Below, piece after piece: positions 7,781 to 8,259 of a DNA stretch of 8,259 nucleotides. A model generated the notes under the pieces. That model was given only the letters and a program-made list of their open reading frames with translations. It was not told the DNA's origin and did no database searches. Every line of letters starts with the position of its first letter. Within the stretch, counting starts at the first letter, position 1. The stretch lies in NCBI GenBank assembly GCA_046481785.1, contig JAWOJF010000296.1:1-8259 (forward strand). Direction: 5' to 3'. The stretch comes from JAWOJF01 sp046481785 (GTDB lineage Bacteria > Bacteroidota > Ignavibacteria > Ignavibacteriales > Ignavibacteriaceae). A program made the translations under genes and the position numbers.

Positions 7781-7896
7781 TATCCTCTCCTGGATGGAGA
7801 TTGTGTGAAAAGCAGAAAGTAGTGAATAAATATGTATCAACCCCGGGCTTCAGAGTGTGTTGCACAATTCAGCCTTAACTTCACAAGGAGAGGATA
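7781..7896. repeat. Spaced 11-bp inverted repeat upstream of the receptor gene
   Basis: TATCCTCTCCT (7781-7791) and its exact reverse complement AGGAGAGGATA (7886-7896) lie 94 bases apart. The proximal arm also contains a local hairpin, TCTCC-TGGAT-GGAGA (7786-7800). Spaced, identical arms upstream of a regulated transporter could be operator sites for a DNA-binding regulator, but the distal arm overlaps the edge of the palindromic element, so chance or element-derived sequence is as likely. Confidence 0.35.
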
Positions 7897-8038
7897 TCAA
7901 TGGCCACGACTTTTAATGTTGTGGTTCAATGTTTCCTAATTTCTTTGGCTTTAACCACAATTTAAAGGCAAATTGTGGCTAAAGCCTTGATACTTTTTTC
8001 CATTTCCCCACGACTTAAAAGTCGTGGCTATGATATTC
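7892..8038. repeat. Palindromic REP/BIME- or MITE-like element, complete copy
   Basis: A 147-bp non-coding element made of three hairpins. Hairpin 1 is CCACGAC/GTTGTGG (7904-7910, 7918-7924; one G-T pair). Hairpin 2 has 17-base arms, GGCTTTAACCACAATTT (7947-7963) against 7970-7986, with one mismatch and a six-base loop. Hairpin 3 is CCACGACTT/AAGTCGTGG (8008-8016, 8019-8027), perfect. The outer ends also match each other inverted: GGATATCAATGGCCACGAC (7892-7910) against the reverse complement of 8021-8038, differing by a few bases. All hairpins share CCAC...GTGG ends, and TATCA or TGATA recurs at the flanks. This organisation recalls REP palindromes mobilised by REP-associated tyrosine transposases; no transposase is in the window, so the class is an inference. 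Confidence 0.75.
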
Positions 8039-8154
8039 TTTACCCTCGGTTTGAAAGAAATTTCGGATAAAGCCTATAACCAGATTTTTCAAAGGCATGA
8101 AAAATAATTCTCATAGTTAGTGATGAAAGTCTGCATAACTAATTTATTTTAATT

Positions 8155-8259
8155 GCCACGACATTTATGTCGTGGTTCAATGTTTCCTAATTTCTTTGGC
8201 TTTAACCACAATTTAAAGGCAAATTGTGGCTAAAGCCTTGATACTTTTTTCCATTTCCC
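8155..8259. repeat. Second palindromic repeat unit, cut by the window edge
   Basis: It repeats 7903-8008. Bases 8172-8259 are identical over 88 positions to 7921-8008, while the first hairpin differs slightly and is here a perfect palindrome, CCACGACA-TTTA-TGTCGTGG (8156-8175). The 17-base-arm hairpin recurs at 8198-8214 and 8221-8237. The window ends just where hairpin 3 would begin. The unit spacing is about 252 bases. The left flank of this copy lacks the TATCA sequence seen in the first copy. Confidence 0.8.

Larger units (their letters stand above)
7690..8259. other. Gene-free region upstream of the receptor gene
   Basis: No protein gene is supported in these 570 bases. From the receptor outward it holds the ribosome site (7696-7701), a weak promoter candidate, a widely spaced inverted repeat (7781-7791 with 7886-7896), a palindromic repeat element (7892-8038), about 115 bases without recognisable features (8039-8154), and the start of a second repeat unit (8155 to the window edge). 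Open frames here are short and mostly run through the palindromes. Confidence 0.7.

Noticed and set aside
7544..7822. A 92-codon plus-strand open frame
   Set aside because: It lies mostly antisense to the receptor's signal peptide and regulatory-like domain and has no recognisable domain or good ribosome site.
7900..7965. A 21-codon plus-strand frame starting ATGGCC with AAGGAG/GGAGAGG upstream (7885-7893)
   Set aside because: The ribosome-like site and start fall at the edge of the palindromic element and the frame runs through its hairpins to a stop in the second one. It looks like chance coding within a repeat, though an interrupted gene start cannot be fully excluded.
7892..8259. A CRISPR array
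   Set aside because: There are only two units about 252 bases apart with long internal hairpins, not short direct repeats with regular 30-40 base spacers.

Overview
The window reads as part of a pectin (polygalacturonan) utilisation locus from a bacterium of the Bacteroidota/FCB group. The best fit is the Ignavibacteria-like branch, but that placement is an inference from protein style only. The clues are an AT-rich background, two secreted proteins carrying the type IX secretion (T9SS) sorting domain that opens with QNYPNPFNPST, a TonB-dependent receptor with an N-terminal carboxypeptidase-regulatory-like domain, and clear Shine-Dalgarno sites on some genes.

All four protein genes lie on the minus strand, so transcription runs from high to low coordinates. 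The order is: TonB-dependent outer-membrane receptor (7689 to 4681); a 164-nt gap with small hairpins; a secreted right-handed beta-helix protein of unassigned activity with a T9SS sorting domain (4516 to 2849); a probable intrinsic terminator (2830 to 2774); a family PL1 pectate lyase (1382 to 2719, probably really starting at a rare ATT codon at 2755); and, 25 nt further on, a family PL9 pectate lyase with a T9SS sorting domain (1356 to beyond position 1, so its C-terminus is missing).

Upstream of the receptor, 7690 to 8259 holds no convincing gene. It carries a REP/BIME- or MITE-like palindromic element at 7892-8038. A second unit begins at 8155 and runs off the window. The two units share an 88-bp stretch that is identical base for base, and each is built from nested CCAC...GTGG hairpins.

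Inferred division of labour: the PL9 enzyme, probably at or outside the cell surface via T9SS, and the PL1 enzyme, which has no sorting domain and so is probably periplasmic or otherwise exported, cleave polygalacturonate. The T9SS beta-helix protein binds or acts on the same polymer. The TonB receptor imports oligosaccharides. The receptor looks like the Xanthomonas/Caulobacter-type family (TIGR01782-like) rather than SusC, and no SusD partner is in view.
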